Source of the DNA: Candidatus Taenariivivens baikalensis
Lineage (GTDB): Bacteria; Omnitrophota; Omnitrophia; Omnitrophales; Aquincolibacteriaceae
Assembly (NCBI GenBank): GCA_009691445.1
Contig: SICL01000025.1
Coordinates: 1-33,172 of the forward strand
Direction: 5' to 3'
Length of the DNA stretch: 33,172 nt
The notes below the pieces were generated by a model. The model ran no database searches, was not told the origin of the DNA, and saw only the letters and a program-made list of their open reading frames with translations. The position numbers and the translations under genes were made by a program. Below, one piece after another: positions 21,174-29,565 of the stretch (its first letter is position 1; every line of letters begins with the position of its first letter).

Positions 21174-23119
21174 TCGAGGCCGTTGATTGGGCCGGCGCCT
21201 GGGGCCTTCGCCTTCTAGCCGGAATTTTTAACGCATTTCCTTTAAGGGCGGCTCTGGCGGTAGGGCGCTTTGGCGGGAGGATTGCGTTTTATTTTTTTTC
21301 CCGCCGCCGGAATGAAGCCTATGCGGATTTAAAAGCAGCCTTGGACCTAAGTCTTTCGGAAAAAGAGCGTTGGAATATTCTTCACCGTCTTTTTGAGCAT
21401 TTTGGCCAGATGTTCGTGGAAGTTCTCCGCAGCTCTGTTTTTGATGAAGCGGAGGTTAATCGGTATGTTCAGGTGCATCACTGGGAGCGGTGTGAGCCGG
21501 CTCCGGAGCGGAAGCGCGGGCTTATATTTTTAACAGCCCATCTTGGCAATTGGGAATTGATGCAGCTTGTTTCTGGAAATCTGGGTCAGCCGATTCATGT
21601 TTTAGCGCAAAAGCAAAAACACCCCCGGATGGATCAGTATTTGAACCAGCTCCGGCAGTCACGGGGTAAAACAGTCTCGATTTCTCAAGGGATGGGAATT
21701 CGCGGTCTGCTGAAAGTCCTTCAAAACAAAGGCGTGATTGGTCTTTTGGGAGACCGGAGCGCTGGAAAACACGAAGGACTGATTCTTCCTTTCTTGGGGC
21801 GAAAGGCAACCATTCCTGTTGGCGCTTTTGAGATGGCACGGCGCACAGGATCCCTTTTGGTTCCCTGTTTTTTTATCCGGCGCAAAGGACATTTTTATGA
21901 TTTCCATACGGAAGAGCCCATAGATTGCGGGTCTCCGGAAGATCAGGATCTTACGGTCCCCGTGACCCGCTACGTTCGGCTTTTGGAAGATGTGATCCGG
22001 AAATATCCGGAACAATGGCTTTGGTTCGGGAAGCGCTGGAAATACACGTGGACGAAGCGGCTTCTGATTTTATCAGATGGAAAACCTGGGCATGAGAAAC
22101 AGTCGGAAGCGATCGCGAGTCATTTTCGGTCGGTCCAGATGCAGTATGACCGCCCGGGTATGGAATATTTGGTGGAAACGATTCAGGTTCGTTTCCGATC
22201 GCCGTGGCACAAAAAACTTTTTTCTCTGGTCTCACTTGTTTATATCCCATTTGCCCAAGGGAGACTGCGTTTTCTAAAAACATTTCTTGAGCCCAGCAGT
22301 TATGAAAAAATTGCCATGGCCAGCGCAGATTTTGTGATTTCTGCGGGATCCGGTCTTGTGCCGGTAAACCTTTGTTTAGTCCGGGACTTTGGAGCCAAAA
22401 GCGTCGTGCTCATGAAACCGAGTTTTCCCTTCAATTGGTTCCGTTATGATTTGGCGGTCATTCCGGCGCATGATCAAGGTGTGGTGCCCCGCCATTCGCT
22501 TCGTCCTTTGTTGGCTCCTAATACGATGGATGCGGCCAAGCTAGGGCAAGATGCTGAAAAATTAAAATCAACACTGAGGGATCCCTCCCGAATCAAGATC
22601 AGTGTTTTTTTGGGCGGGGATACGCGAAATTTTACAATGGCAATTTCTTCCCTTGAGTATTTATTTGCAGAGCTTCAGCGCGTGTCTAAAAAAAATGGCG
22701 ATTATCTGATTACAACTTCGCGGCGAACGCCGGATACGGTGGTCGACTATTTCCGCGACCGCGTGCTTCAGGATCCTTCCTGCCAGATGTTCGTAGCCGC
22801 GAAGGAAGATGCGAGGTCTGAAGTGGTGGGCGGGATGATGGCGCTTGCCGAAATTCTTGTCGTGACCGAAGACAGCATCTCGATGATTTCCGAGGCCATT
22901 AGTACGGGAAAAAAAGTGATTGTCTTGACGTTTAGGACAACCAGTCTTCCCAAAAAACATCAACGGTTTCAGCAGCTTTTAAAAGACCGCTCGGTGGTGA
23001 CGGTCAGTGAACCGGAACATCTGGAAGAGGCGATCAAACAGCTTTGTGGGTCCGTCGATTCTCATTTTGTAGAATCTGAAATTGAAATGCTTCGAAAAAG
23101 ACTTCAGGAAATGCTATGA
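21170..23119 (+). CDS. lipid A acyltransferase (LpxL/HtrB-like) fused to ELM1-like domain
   Basis: Residues 1-~292 are a lysophospholipid-type acyltransferase of the LpxL/LpxM family: a hydrophobic N-terminus, the HX4E catalytic motif in TAHLGNWEL (H124, E129), LLGDRSAGKHEG and EQWLWFGKRWKY. From ~297 a second domain begins with LLILSDGKPGHEKQSEAIA and continues with ADFVISAGSGLVPVNLCL, VFLGGDTRNFTM, LITTSRRTPD and VVTEDSISMISEAISTGKKV. This matches the ELM1 family (DUF1022), named after a plant mitochondrial fission factor and also found in bacteria, often near LPS genes. The acyltransferase should add a secondary acyl chain to lipid A. The ELM1 part resembles GT-B-like glycosyltransferases; its activity is unknown. 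Both ends overlap neighbours by four bases. Confidence 0.88.
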   Translation: MIEAVDWAGAWGLRLLAGIFNAFPLRAALAVGRFGGRIAFYFFSRRRNEAYADLKAALDLSLSEKERWNILHRLFEHFGQMFVEVLRSSVFDEAEVNRYVQVHHWERCEPAPERKRGLIFLTAHLGNWELMQLVSGNLGQPIHVLAQKQKHPRMDQYLNQLRQSRGKTVSISQGMGIRGLLKVLQNKGVIGLLGDRSAGKHEGLILPFLGRKATIPVGAFEMARRTGSLLVPCFFIRRKGHFYDFHTEEPIDCGSPEDQDLTVPVTRYVRLLEDVIRKYPEQWLWFGKRWKYTWTKRLLILSDGKPGHEKQSEAIASHFRSVQMQYDRPGMEYLVETIQVRFRSPWHKKLFSLVSLVYIPFAQGRLRFLKTFLEPSSYEKIAMASADFVISAGSGLVPVNLCLVRDFGAKSVVLMKPSFPFNWFRYDLAVIPAHDQGVVPRHSLRPLLAPNTMDAAKLGQDAEKLKSTLRDPSRIKISVFLGGDTRNFTMAISSLEYLFAELQRVSKKNGDYLITTSRRTPDTVVDYFRDRVLQDPSCQMFVAAKEDARSEVVGGMMALAEILVVTEDSISMISEAISTGKKVIVLTFRTTSLPKKHQRFQQLLKDRSVVTVSEPEHLEEAIKQLCGSVDSHFVESEIEMLRKRLQEML

Positions 23120-25341
23120 AAGTACTGCAGATGCTTCCTTCCCTGGAAGTGGGCGGTGTGGAACGCGGCGTGGTGGATCTTGTTCGCGGCATGAAACGAC
23201 GAGGCGAAGAGACGATTGTGGTTTCTTCCGGCGGTGAACTTGTTAAGGAACTTCAGAAGGCCGGAGTGACCCATTACACGCTTCCTGTTCATCAAAAATC
23301 TTTAGCATCACTCCGCTTGATTTCCAAGCTCGTTCAAATTATTCAGCAGGAAGGAGTGGATATTGTCCACGCCCGAAGCCGTGTCCCTGCCTGGTTGGGT
23401 TATTTTGCGGCCAAGCAAGCCGGTGTTCCTTTTATGACGACGTGTCATGGTTATTATTCGACGCATTTTTTGAGCAGGGTGATGGGATGGGGAAGGCGCG
23501 TGATTGTGATCTCACGGGTAATCGGTCGACATATGATTGAAGATTTTGGAGTATTGCCGGACAAGATCCGCTTGATTCACCGGGGTGTGGATCTGAGTCA
23601 ATTTAGCGGTTTGTCATCTCCGCCTGACCGGCAGACAGGCCCGAAATATGATAGCGTGGAAAAAAAACCATTTCGAATTTTGAACGTGGGGCGGTTATCA
23701 CCGATCAAAGGTCAGGTGGAATTCCTGAAAGCAATTCACCAATTGCGATGCCGTTGTCCGAATATTGAAGTGTTGGTTGTGGGATCTGAAGGTAAGGGGA
23801 AGATAAAATATACTTCTTTAATTCAAAAAACCATTACCCAACTTGGGCTTGAATCCTGCGTGAAGCTGCTTGGAACGCGCCGGGATATTCCGGAGCTGAT
23901 GCAGCAATCGAATCTTTTGGTCCTGAACACGCTAGTGCCGGAGGCTTTTGGCCGCGTGATTGTTGAAGCTGGAGCGATGGGTGTTCCTGTCATTGCAACG
24001 CGTCTGGGAGGTGTGTTGGATATTATTGATCATGAAGAAAATGGGTTACTGGTGACACCCGGGGATACGGAAGAGCTAGCCGCTGCCATGGCCCGGTTTT
24101 ATGAGCACCGGGATCTGGCCGGTGAATTTGGCGCGAAGCTTTCCACCAAAGTACGGGCTCATTTTTCTATGGAGGGAATGCTGGATGAAACTCTGGCGAT
24201 ATACCAGGAACTGCGGCAGGAGAAAAAAATCCTGATTATAAAACTGGGAGCTATGGGAGACTTGATTCTTGCGACTCCAAGTTTTCGCATGATCCGAGAG
24301 CGTTTTCCCAGCGCCTCTATTTCCCTTTTGGTGGATAAGAGACACACCTCGGTTGTTGAGGCCTGTCCTTATCTGGATGAAATTGTTCCGGTGGACCGCT
24401 ATAAACTTTCTCACCCCGATTATTTTTTAAAGACGGCCAAAAAATTACGGCAAGAGGCCTACGATATCTCGGTGGATATCCAAAACTCCAAGTGGACGCA
24501 TGCGCTGGCATTTTTTGGAGGGGTGGTTAAACGGTACGGTTTTTTTCGTGGAAGTTTTGGATTCCTTTTGAATGCACCTGATCGTTCTCATGAGATTCCA
24601 GATGCGCCGGTCAAACAGCAATTTAAGCTTCTCGCCAAGTTGGGAGTCCGGGATTTTAGCGAACATCTTGAGCTTTGGCCGGATCAAGCCGTCGAAAAAC
24701 GTGTTGCCGGGTGGGTGGAAGCCGTACAGCTTAAATCAGGTGTAAAGAAAATAGGGCTTTTTGTTGGGTCCAGTCCCGCGTGGCCCACAAAACGTTGGCC
24801 GCTTGAGTCTTTCAAAATGCTTGCGCAAAAACTGACGCAGTCTTTGAACGCTCAGGTATTTCTTTTTGGGAGCACGGAAGAAAAGCCCCTCGTAGATTCA
24901 TTTTTTTCTGAACACAATCCGGGAGTGATTAATTGGGTGGGAAAAACCTCCCTTCAGGATTTGATCTCAGGCGTGAAACAGATGGATGTTCTTGTCACCG
25001 GGGACACGGCGCCGCTTCATATTGCCAGCGCTATGAAGGTTAAAATTGTGGCGCTCTTTGGTCCCACGGATTCTCGGCGTCACATGCCGCCTGGTGCAGG
25101 ATCGATGGTACTTCAAAAAGCCCTGCCCTGTCAGCCCTGCTATTCGGGGAGCTGTAAAAACCCTGAAGAATTGGCATGCCTTCGAAAAATTTCTGTGAGC
25201 GAAGTGTTCGAAGCGGTTAAACGCCAGCTTCATACCGCTGAGGGACAGGTCTCAAGCACTTTTGTTTCTGGGCATAGAACCGTTTCCGCCAAAAACACGG
25301 ACGGATTCGTCCTTCCTTCTGGCGAAGAAAATCCTCAATGA
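23116..25341 (+). CDS. bifunctional glycosyltransferase: GT4 domain fused to GT9 domain
   Basis: Residues 1-~365 form a GT4 enzyme: MKVLQMLPSLEVGGVERGV at the acceptor side, RILNVGRLSPIKGQVEFL, then PEAFGRVIVEAGAMGVPVIA with the EX7E-type donor motif. Residues ~370-710 form a GT9 (heptosyltransferase-like) enzyme beginning ILIIKLGAMGDLILATPSFR, with GLFVGSSPAWPTKRWPLESF and VTGDTAPLHIASAM, then a cysteine cluster (PCQPCYSGSCKNP). The last ~30 residues (from TAEGQVSS) are encoded by repeat DNA. A short proline-rich insert (SSPPDRQTGPK, ~167) in the GT4 part may also come from a repeat. The gene is likely to add two successive core sugars to Kdo2-lipid A. It overlaps the previous gene by four bases. 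Sugar identities cannot be read. Confidence 0.92.
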   Translation: MKVLQMLPSLEVGGVERGVVDLVRGMKRRGEETIVVSSGGELVKELQKAGVTHYTLPVHQKSLASLRLISKLVQIIQQEGVDIVHARSRVPAWLGYFAAKQAGVPFMTTCHGYYSTHFLSRVMGWGRRVIVISRVIGRHMIEDFGVLPDKIRLIHRGVDLSQFSGLSSPPDRQTGPKYDSVEKKPFRILNVGRLSPIKGQVEFLKAIHQLRCRCPNIEVLVVGSEGKGKIKYTSLIQKTITQLGLESCVKLLGTRRDIPELMQQSNLLVLNTLVPEAFGRVIVEAGAMGVPVIATRLGGVLDIIDHEENGLLVTPGDTEELAAAMARFYEHRDLAGEFGAKLSTKVRAHFSMEGMLDETLAIYQELRQEKKILIIKLGAMGDLILATPSFRMIRERFPSASISLLVDKRHTSVVEACPYLDEIVPVDRYKLSHPDYFLKTAKKLRQEAYDISVDIQNSKWTHALAFFGGVVKRYGFFRGSFGFLLNAPDRSHEIPDAPVKQQFKLLAKLGVRDFSEHLELWPDQAVEKRVAGWVEAVQLKSGVKKIGLFVGSSPAWPTKRWPLESFKMLAQKLTQSLNAQVFLFGSTEEKPLVDSFFSEHNPGVINWVGKTSLQDLISGVKQMDVLVTGDTAPLHIASAMKVKIVALFGPTDSRRHMPPGAGSMVLQKALPCQPCYSGSCKNPEELACLRKISVSEVFEAVKRQLHTAEGQVSSTFVSGHRTVSAKNTDGFVLPSGEENPQ
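23612..23640. repeat. possible fragment of palindromic repeat in the GT4 coding region
   Basis: gcctg and caggc flank accggcaga, preceded by tgtcatctcc. The encoded SSPPDRQTGP segment sits between the two halves of the GT4 fold and looks like an insert. The match to other repeats in the window is weak. Confidence 0.3.
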
Positions 25342-25380
25342 AAATCAGCAAAGCATCTTCAGTTAATGAGACCCGTCCCT
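25241..25380. repeat. AGGGACGGTTCTCA-family element, copy 3, with nested GGACGGATTCGTCC core
   Basis: AGGGACAGGTCTCA (25241-25254) and TGAGACCCGTCCCT (25367-25380) are inverted with one mismatch. The 140-base span contains tccgccaaa and ggacggattcgtccttc (25285-25316), homologous to 14556-14588. The stop codon of the GT4-GT9 gene (25339-25341) lies inside, so its C-terminal tail is repeat-encoded. The next ATG is eight bases past the right arm. Confidence 0.75.
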
Positions 25381-25388
25381 AACACACC

Positions 25389-26426
25389 ATGAAAATTCTA
25401 ATCGTCACAAAAAATTGGTTGGGGGATATTCTTTTTCAGATCCCCGCAATAGAAACGATCCACCGTCAATATCCCGAAGCGGAAATCGTTTGTATGTCGC
25501 CTAACCGTTGCAAAGAAATTCTAGAAGCTCATCCAGCGGTGAAGCGTGTCCTGGTATTTGATGAAAAAAAAGAGCACCGGTCTTTTTTCGGGCGATGGGC
25601 CTTTGCTTGGCGGATTCGCAATGAACGTTTCGATAGGGTTTATCTTTTTCATGATTCCAGAACCCGTGCGGCGCTCGTTTGGCTTGCCGGCATTCCCGTA
25701 AGAATAGGTTTTGCTGGAAACCGTAGAGTTTTTTTGACGCGTGCGATCAAGGAGCCGCAACGTAAAATGCATCAGGTTGATTATTTCCTGTGCGTGGTGG
25801 AAGAAGCGGAAGGTTTGGCTCATGAGACGAAACCGTATCATTTTTATTTTTCCCCTCAAGATGCCGAAAGTGCTAAAAGAAAAACAAAATCCTTACCAGG
25901 ATCTTCCTATGTTTGTTTTCATCTTGGGGCTAATTGGGAACCCAAACGCTGGCCGGTTACCCATTTTGCGAAGCTCGCGGATCTGATTCATCAAAGGTGG
26001 GGACTTCCTGTGATAGTTACCGGAGGGGCGCAGGATGTTCCGCTGGCTGAAACCTTAAAGCGGGAGATTCGTCAAGCACAGGTGATGATTTTGGCGGGAT
26101 GTACGACTCTTGGAGAACTGGGAGCGATTTTTAAAAATTCACTCTTCGTCGTTTCTGGGGATTCGGGTCCTATGCATATTGCCTCTGGAGTGGGCACTTC
26201 CGTGGCCGCACTTTTTGGACCCACAGATCCTGATGGGACCGGGCCGCGCGGAACCGGCAAGATTCTTATTCTTCGTTTTGTTCCCGAAGGATTTCAGGTT
26301 CCCTGGTATGGGGAGGAAAAAGATTTTCCCAAAGAAGGATGGCTTTCTCATATCCAACCGGAAGAAGTGATTCGGGCCATTGAAAAACAACATTGGGTGT
26401 CTTCCGCCGTTCCGTACGTACTATGA
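25389..26426 (+). CDS. GT9 glycosyltransferase (heptosyltransferase-like)
   Basis: 345 residues, GT-B fold of the ADP-heptose:LPS heptosyltransferase family. The N-terminal loop is KNWLGDILFQIP, with the conserved Asp (D13) used by WaaC/WaaF-type enzymes. The donor half shows VCFHLGANWEPKRWPVTHFA, VIVTGGAQDVPLAE and VVSGDSGPMHIASGVGTSVA followed by ALFGPTDP. Of the GT9 domains in this cluster it is the one without the C-terminal cysteine cluster. No clear ribosome-binding site is seen, since a repeat arm ends eight bases before the ATG. It overlaps the next gene by four bases. It is closest in style to WaaF (heptosyltransferase II), but the acceptor is unknown. Confidence 0.9.
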   Translation: MKILIVTKNWLGDILFQIPAIETIHRQYPEAEIVCMSPNRCKEILEAHPAVKRVLVFDEKKEHRSFFGRWAFAWRIRNERFDRVYLFHDSRTRAALVWLAGIPVRIGFAGNRRVFLTRAIKEPQRKMHQVDYFLCVVEEAEGLAHETKPYHFYFSPQDAESAKRKTKSLPGSSYVCFHLGANWEPKRWPVTHFAKLADLIHQRWGLPVIVTGGAQDVPLAETLKREIRQAQVMILAGCTTLGELGAIFKNSLFVVSGDSGPMHIASGVGTSVAALFGPTDPDGTGPRGTGKILILRFVPEGFQVPWYGEEKDFPKEGWLSHIQPEEVIRAIEKQHWVSSAVPYVL

Positions 26427-27400
26427 AATCAAATCAGATTCTTGTGATTACGCTTAGTAATATCGGCGATGTGATTGTGACCACACCCGTGATGGCCGCC
26501 CTAAAATCCCAGTTTCCGGAAGCGCGTTTGACCGTGGTTTGCGGCCCTCGGACTGTCAGCATTCTCAAAGGCAGTCGGATGATTGATGAACTTGTGGTTT
26601 ATGACAAACACGCGCGTTTGTCTGAAAAGCTGAAGTTTATTATTCAGCTTCGCCGGAAGAAATATGATCTTGTGGTGGATCTCCGTCATACAGCAATTCC
26701 TTATTTAGTTTCAGCAAAACAAAAAAGCCCAATTTTTCGCGGCGGAAAAGTTTTGCCGCTCCACGAAAAACATTTGGTCATTCTAAAAGCCATGAAGCTT
26801 TCGACGGAAATTCGTCAGCGTTTTGATTTTTTTACTCCTGAAGAAGAGGCGAGTGTTCTTGCTAAGATTCAAAAACGAGGGATTCGTGCGGATGCTTCCT
26901 GGATCGTCATTGCTCCCTTTGCCGCAAGTGAACTCAAGACCTGGACATTTTCCGGATTTAAAGCCTTGGTGACCCAGCTACTCGAATCTTTTTCCGGTGA
27001 AATCCTGCTGGTCGGCGGTGAACGAGAAAAATCCATGATGGGTTCTTTAGCTCAGATTCATCCACAGCGCGTGATTAATCTGGCCGGGGAGACCAGCCTC
27101 CGGGAACTTTCAGCCTTAGTGAATCGTGCGGCACTGCTTGTCGCCAATGACAGTTCGGTCGTGCATCTTGGATTCGAAATGAACCGGCCGACGGTGGCGA
27201 TCTTTGGTCCTACCGATCCGGCCTTAAGTGGAAGAAAAGGTCCGCGATTCAGGGTCGCTCAGCACACGGCGCCCTGCGTGCCATGTGAACAGGCTCATTG
27301 CCGCTTGGACCGCCGCGTTTGTCTGGATGATCTCGCACCCGAAACTATTTTTCAAGCCTGTCAGGAGCTCTTGAGTCATGCCCTTCAATCCTCCTCCTAA
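26423..27400 (+). CDS. GT9 glycosyltransferase (heptosyltransferase-like)
   Basis: I start at ATG 26423, which overlaps the previous stop (ATGA), giving 325 residues; a TTG at 26393 would add ten residues without support. The GT9 pattern is present: VITLSNIGDVIVTTPVMAAL, WIVIAPFAASELKTW (the acceptor-side KRW element is relaxed to KTW), EILLVGGEREKSMM and LLVANDSSVVHLGFEMNRPT. A cysteine set, APCVPCEQAHCRLDRRVC, lies near the C-terminus. The gene overlaps the next by 23 bases. It is shorter than its neighbours, and the changed motifs suggest a different acceptor or donor. Confidence 0.88.
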   Translation: MKSNQILVITLSNIGDVIVTTPVMAALKSQFPEARLTVVCGPRTVSILKGSRMIDELVVYDKHARLSEKLKFIIQLRRKKYDLVVDLRHTAIPYLVSAKQKSPIFRGGKVLPLHEKHLVILKAMKLSTEIRQRFDFFTPEEEASVLAKIQKRGIRADASWIVIAPFAASELKTWTFSGFKALVTQLLESFSGEILLVGGEREKSMMGSLAQIHPQRVINLAGETSLRELSALVNRAALLVANDSSVVHLGFEMNRPTVAIFGPTDPALSGRKGPRFRVAQHTAPCVPCEQAHCRLDRRVCLDDLAPETIFQACQELLSHALQSSS

Positions 27401-28451
27401 ACGCATTTTGGTCACGCGCACCGACCGTATCGGGGATCTCGTCCTTTCCACGCCGGTGTTTGAAGCGCTGCGGCAAAAATTTCCCAAAGCCTGGATCGCC
27501 TGTCTGACTTTTGTAGAGAATCGCCAACTTGTGGAGGGAAATCCTTTTCTTGATGAAGTGATTTTGTATGATAAAAAAGGAACGGAAAAAAGGTGGTGGG
27601 AGAATTTTATTTTTGCCTTGAGACTTGCCCGGAAAAACTTCGACATTGTCATTCATCTTCATAGTACACACCGGATGCACTGGACTGGCTGGCTGGCCCG
27701 CATTCCGGTCCGGATTGGATGGATGAGAAAATCCGCATGGACGTTAACGCATGCTTTTTCCGATCACAAAAAAGAAGGGCAAAAGCACGAAGCCGCTTAC
27801 AATTTTGATTTGCTCGAGCCGCTTGGTATTTCGCTCCCTCTGGTTTTAAAAACCTGGTTTCCTTTACAGGAACGGGACAGCAAATCTTTAGATCAGCTTC
27901 TTTTTCATCATGAAGTGGATGTTCATCGTCCAATTTTTATTGTCAGCCCCTCGGCGAGTTGTCCTTCGAAGCGTTGGCCTGCGGGTTCCTTTGCGCAAGT
28001 CATGGAAAAACTTTTTGAAACCTACCAGCCGGAACTGCTCGTGGTTGGATCTAAACAAGACCGTTCTCTTGTGCAGCAAATTCGGGAACGAACCTCCGTG
28101 CGCTTCCATGATTTGACGGGACGGCTGTCGCTTGGAATGCTGGGTCAGCTTTTGAAACGATCCGCCCTCATGATTTCCAATGACTCCGGGCCCGTGCATA
28201 TTGCTTCCGCAGTGGGCACGCCCGTCATTTCTATTTTTGGGCGCAAGCAGGCTGGGCTTTCCCCTGAGCGCTGGCGGCCCCTTTCGGAAAATTCCAGAGT
28301 GCTTTGGAAAGATGCGGGCTGTGAGGTTTGCCTCGCTCACGATTGTCAAATTGATTTTCTTTGTCTCCAGATCATTTCGGTTGAGGATGTTCTTCAAGCG
28401 GTTCGTGAACTAAGAAAAGGAGACAGGTTGCCGCAACCTGTCTCCTTCTGA
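27378..28451 (+). CDS. GT9 glycosyltransferase with hairpin-encoded C-terminus
   Basis: 357 residues. N-terminal TRTDRIGDLVLSTPVFEAL, middle FIVSPSASCPSKRWPAGSFA and LMISNDSGPVHIASAVGTPV define a GT9 glycosyltransferase. The cysteine set GCEVCLAHDCQIDFLC precedes LQIISVEDVLQAVREL. The final ten residues (GDRLPQPVSF) are encoded by a perfect palindrome (28417-28447) and are not part of the family fold. The start lies 23 bases inside the preceding gene, with AGGAG at 27362, 11 bases before the ATG. An LPS-core sugar transferase is the likely role. Confidence 0.9.
   Translation: MPFNPPPKRILVTRTDRIGDLVLSTPVFEALRQKFPKAWIACLTFVENRQLVEGNPFLDEVILYDKKGTEKRWWENFIFALRLARKNFDIVIHLHSTHRMHWTGWLARIPVRIGWMRKSAWTLTHAFSDHKKEGQKHEAAYNFDLLEPLGISLPLVLKTWFPLQERDSKSLDQLLFHHEVDVHRPIFIVSPSASCPSKRWPAGSFAQVMEKLFETYQPELLVVGSKQDRSLVQQIRERTSVRFHDLTGRLSLGMLGQLLKRSALMISNDSGPVHIASAVGTPVISIFGRKQAGLSPERWRPLSENSRVLWKDAGCEVCLAHDCQIDFLCLQIISVEDVLQAVRELRKGDRLPQPVSF
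28417..28447. repeat. perfect 15-bp inverted repeat at the end of a glycosyltransferase gene
   Basis: AAGGAGACAGGTTGC (28417-28431) and GCAACCTGTCTCCTT (28433-28447) are exact reverse complements with one base between. There is no T-run. The stop codon follows at 28449, and GAGGG for the next gene starts at 28450. Confidence 0.85.
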
Positions 28452-28458
28452 GGGTATT

Positions 28459-29565
28459 ATGAAAACCATCCGGCGCGCGCTTGTGGTCGCCCCTTACGGA
28501 ATCGGAGATCTGCTTTTTGTGACGCCGGTTTTAAGGGCGCTTCGCCTGCTTCCCGGCATCGAACGCGTTGATATGATTTTGGGTTCACGCACCGAAAAAG
28601 TGATTCGTTCCAATCCGCATGTGGATGATCTTTTTCCCATTGATAAAGATCGCTTTCATCAGCGAAGCCTCTGGAAAAATCTGGCCGAAATTTTTTCTTT
28701 GACGCGTATTCTTCAAAGCCGTCATTATGATCTGCTGCTTGATTATTCCCAGCGTCCCGAATACGGATTCTGGGCAAAGTTCTTTTTGAGGATTCCAGTG
28801 CGCTCCGGGTTTCAGTACAAACGTTCCGGCCTTTTTTTGACGCATAAGACTTCTACTGCGGAAGGGTTTACCGGAAAGTCCGTGGTCCATTTTTTTTGCG
28901 AAGCCGCCGAAAAAGCGGGTGTGAGAGTCGAAGACCGATTCCTGGAATTTTATGTCACGGATCAGGATCGCATTGAAGCGGAAACATTTTTAACGCAGTA
29001 CGGATTATCTTTGAAAGACGATTATGCTGTGATCTCTCCCGGCGGTGGAGAGTCCTGGGGCAGGGACGCGCATTTCAAACGCTGGCCCGCCGATCATTTT
29101 GCTTCCTTATTCAATCAAGTGAAATTACGAATAGGCGTCTCTCAAGTTTTGATCTTGGGGAGCGCCGGAGAAAAAACTCTTGCGGAACAACTTTGCAAAA
29201 AACTGGAAATCAAGGCGGTTAATCTGGCCGGCGCATGCTCGATCAATGTCTCCGCAGCCATTTTGGGAAAAGCACAATGCTTCATCGGAAATGACGGAGG
29301 TTTGGTCCATATGGCGCATGCGTTTCAGATTCCGGTCGTGGCCTTTTATGGCCCGGTGGATCCCGGTGTTTATGGACCTTTCCCTGAAAATCCGCGCGCG
29401 GTTTCGATTTTCAAGGAAGGGCTCGAGTGCCGGCCCTGTTATCAGCGCTTTCGTTACAACAGCGCTTGTATCCATCGCGACTGCTTGCAGGCCTTGTCTG
29501 TAGAAGAGGCAGTGCAAATGCTGGATCAAAAAAAATGGTTTCAAACGTTAGAAACGGCCCGATGA
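28459..29565 (+). CDS. GT9 glycosyltransferase (heptosyltransferase-like)
   Basis: 368 residues. N-terminal VVAPYGIGDLLFVTPVLRAL carries the GD motif; the C-terminal half shows YAVISPGGGESWGRDAHFKR, VLILGSAGEKTLAEQL and CFIGNDGGLVHMAHAFQIPV followed by VAFYGPVDP. A cysteine set (LECRPCYQRF, then CIHRDCLQAL) ends the domain. GAGGG at 28450-28454 is four bases before the ATG. The stop overlaps the next gene's ATG by four bases. It is probably the last core glycosyltransferase of the operon; sugar specificity cannot be read. Confidence 0.9.
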   Translation: MKTIRRALVVAPYGIGDLLFVTPVLRALRLLPGIERVDMILGSRTEKVIRSNPHVDDLFPIDKDRFHQRSLWKNLAEIFSLTRILQSRHYDLLLDYSQRPEYGFWAKFFLRIPVRSGFQYKRSGLFLTHKTSTAEGFTGKSVVHFFCEAAEKAGVRVEDRFLEFYVTDQDRIEAETFLTQYGLSLKDDYAVISPGGGESWGRDAHFKRWPADHFASLFNQVKLRIGVSQVLILGSAGEKTLAEQLCKKLEIKAVNLAGACSINVSAAILGKAQCFIGNDGGLVHMAHAFQIPVVAFYGPVDPGVYGPFPENPRAVSIFKEGLECRPCYQRFRYNSACIHRDCLQALSVEEAVQMLDQKKWFQTLETAR

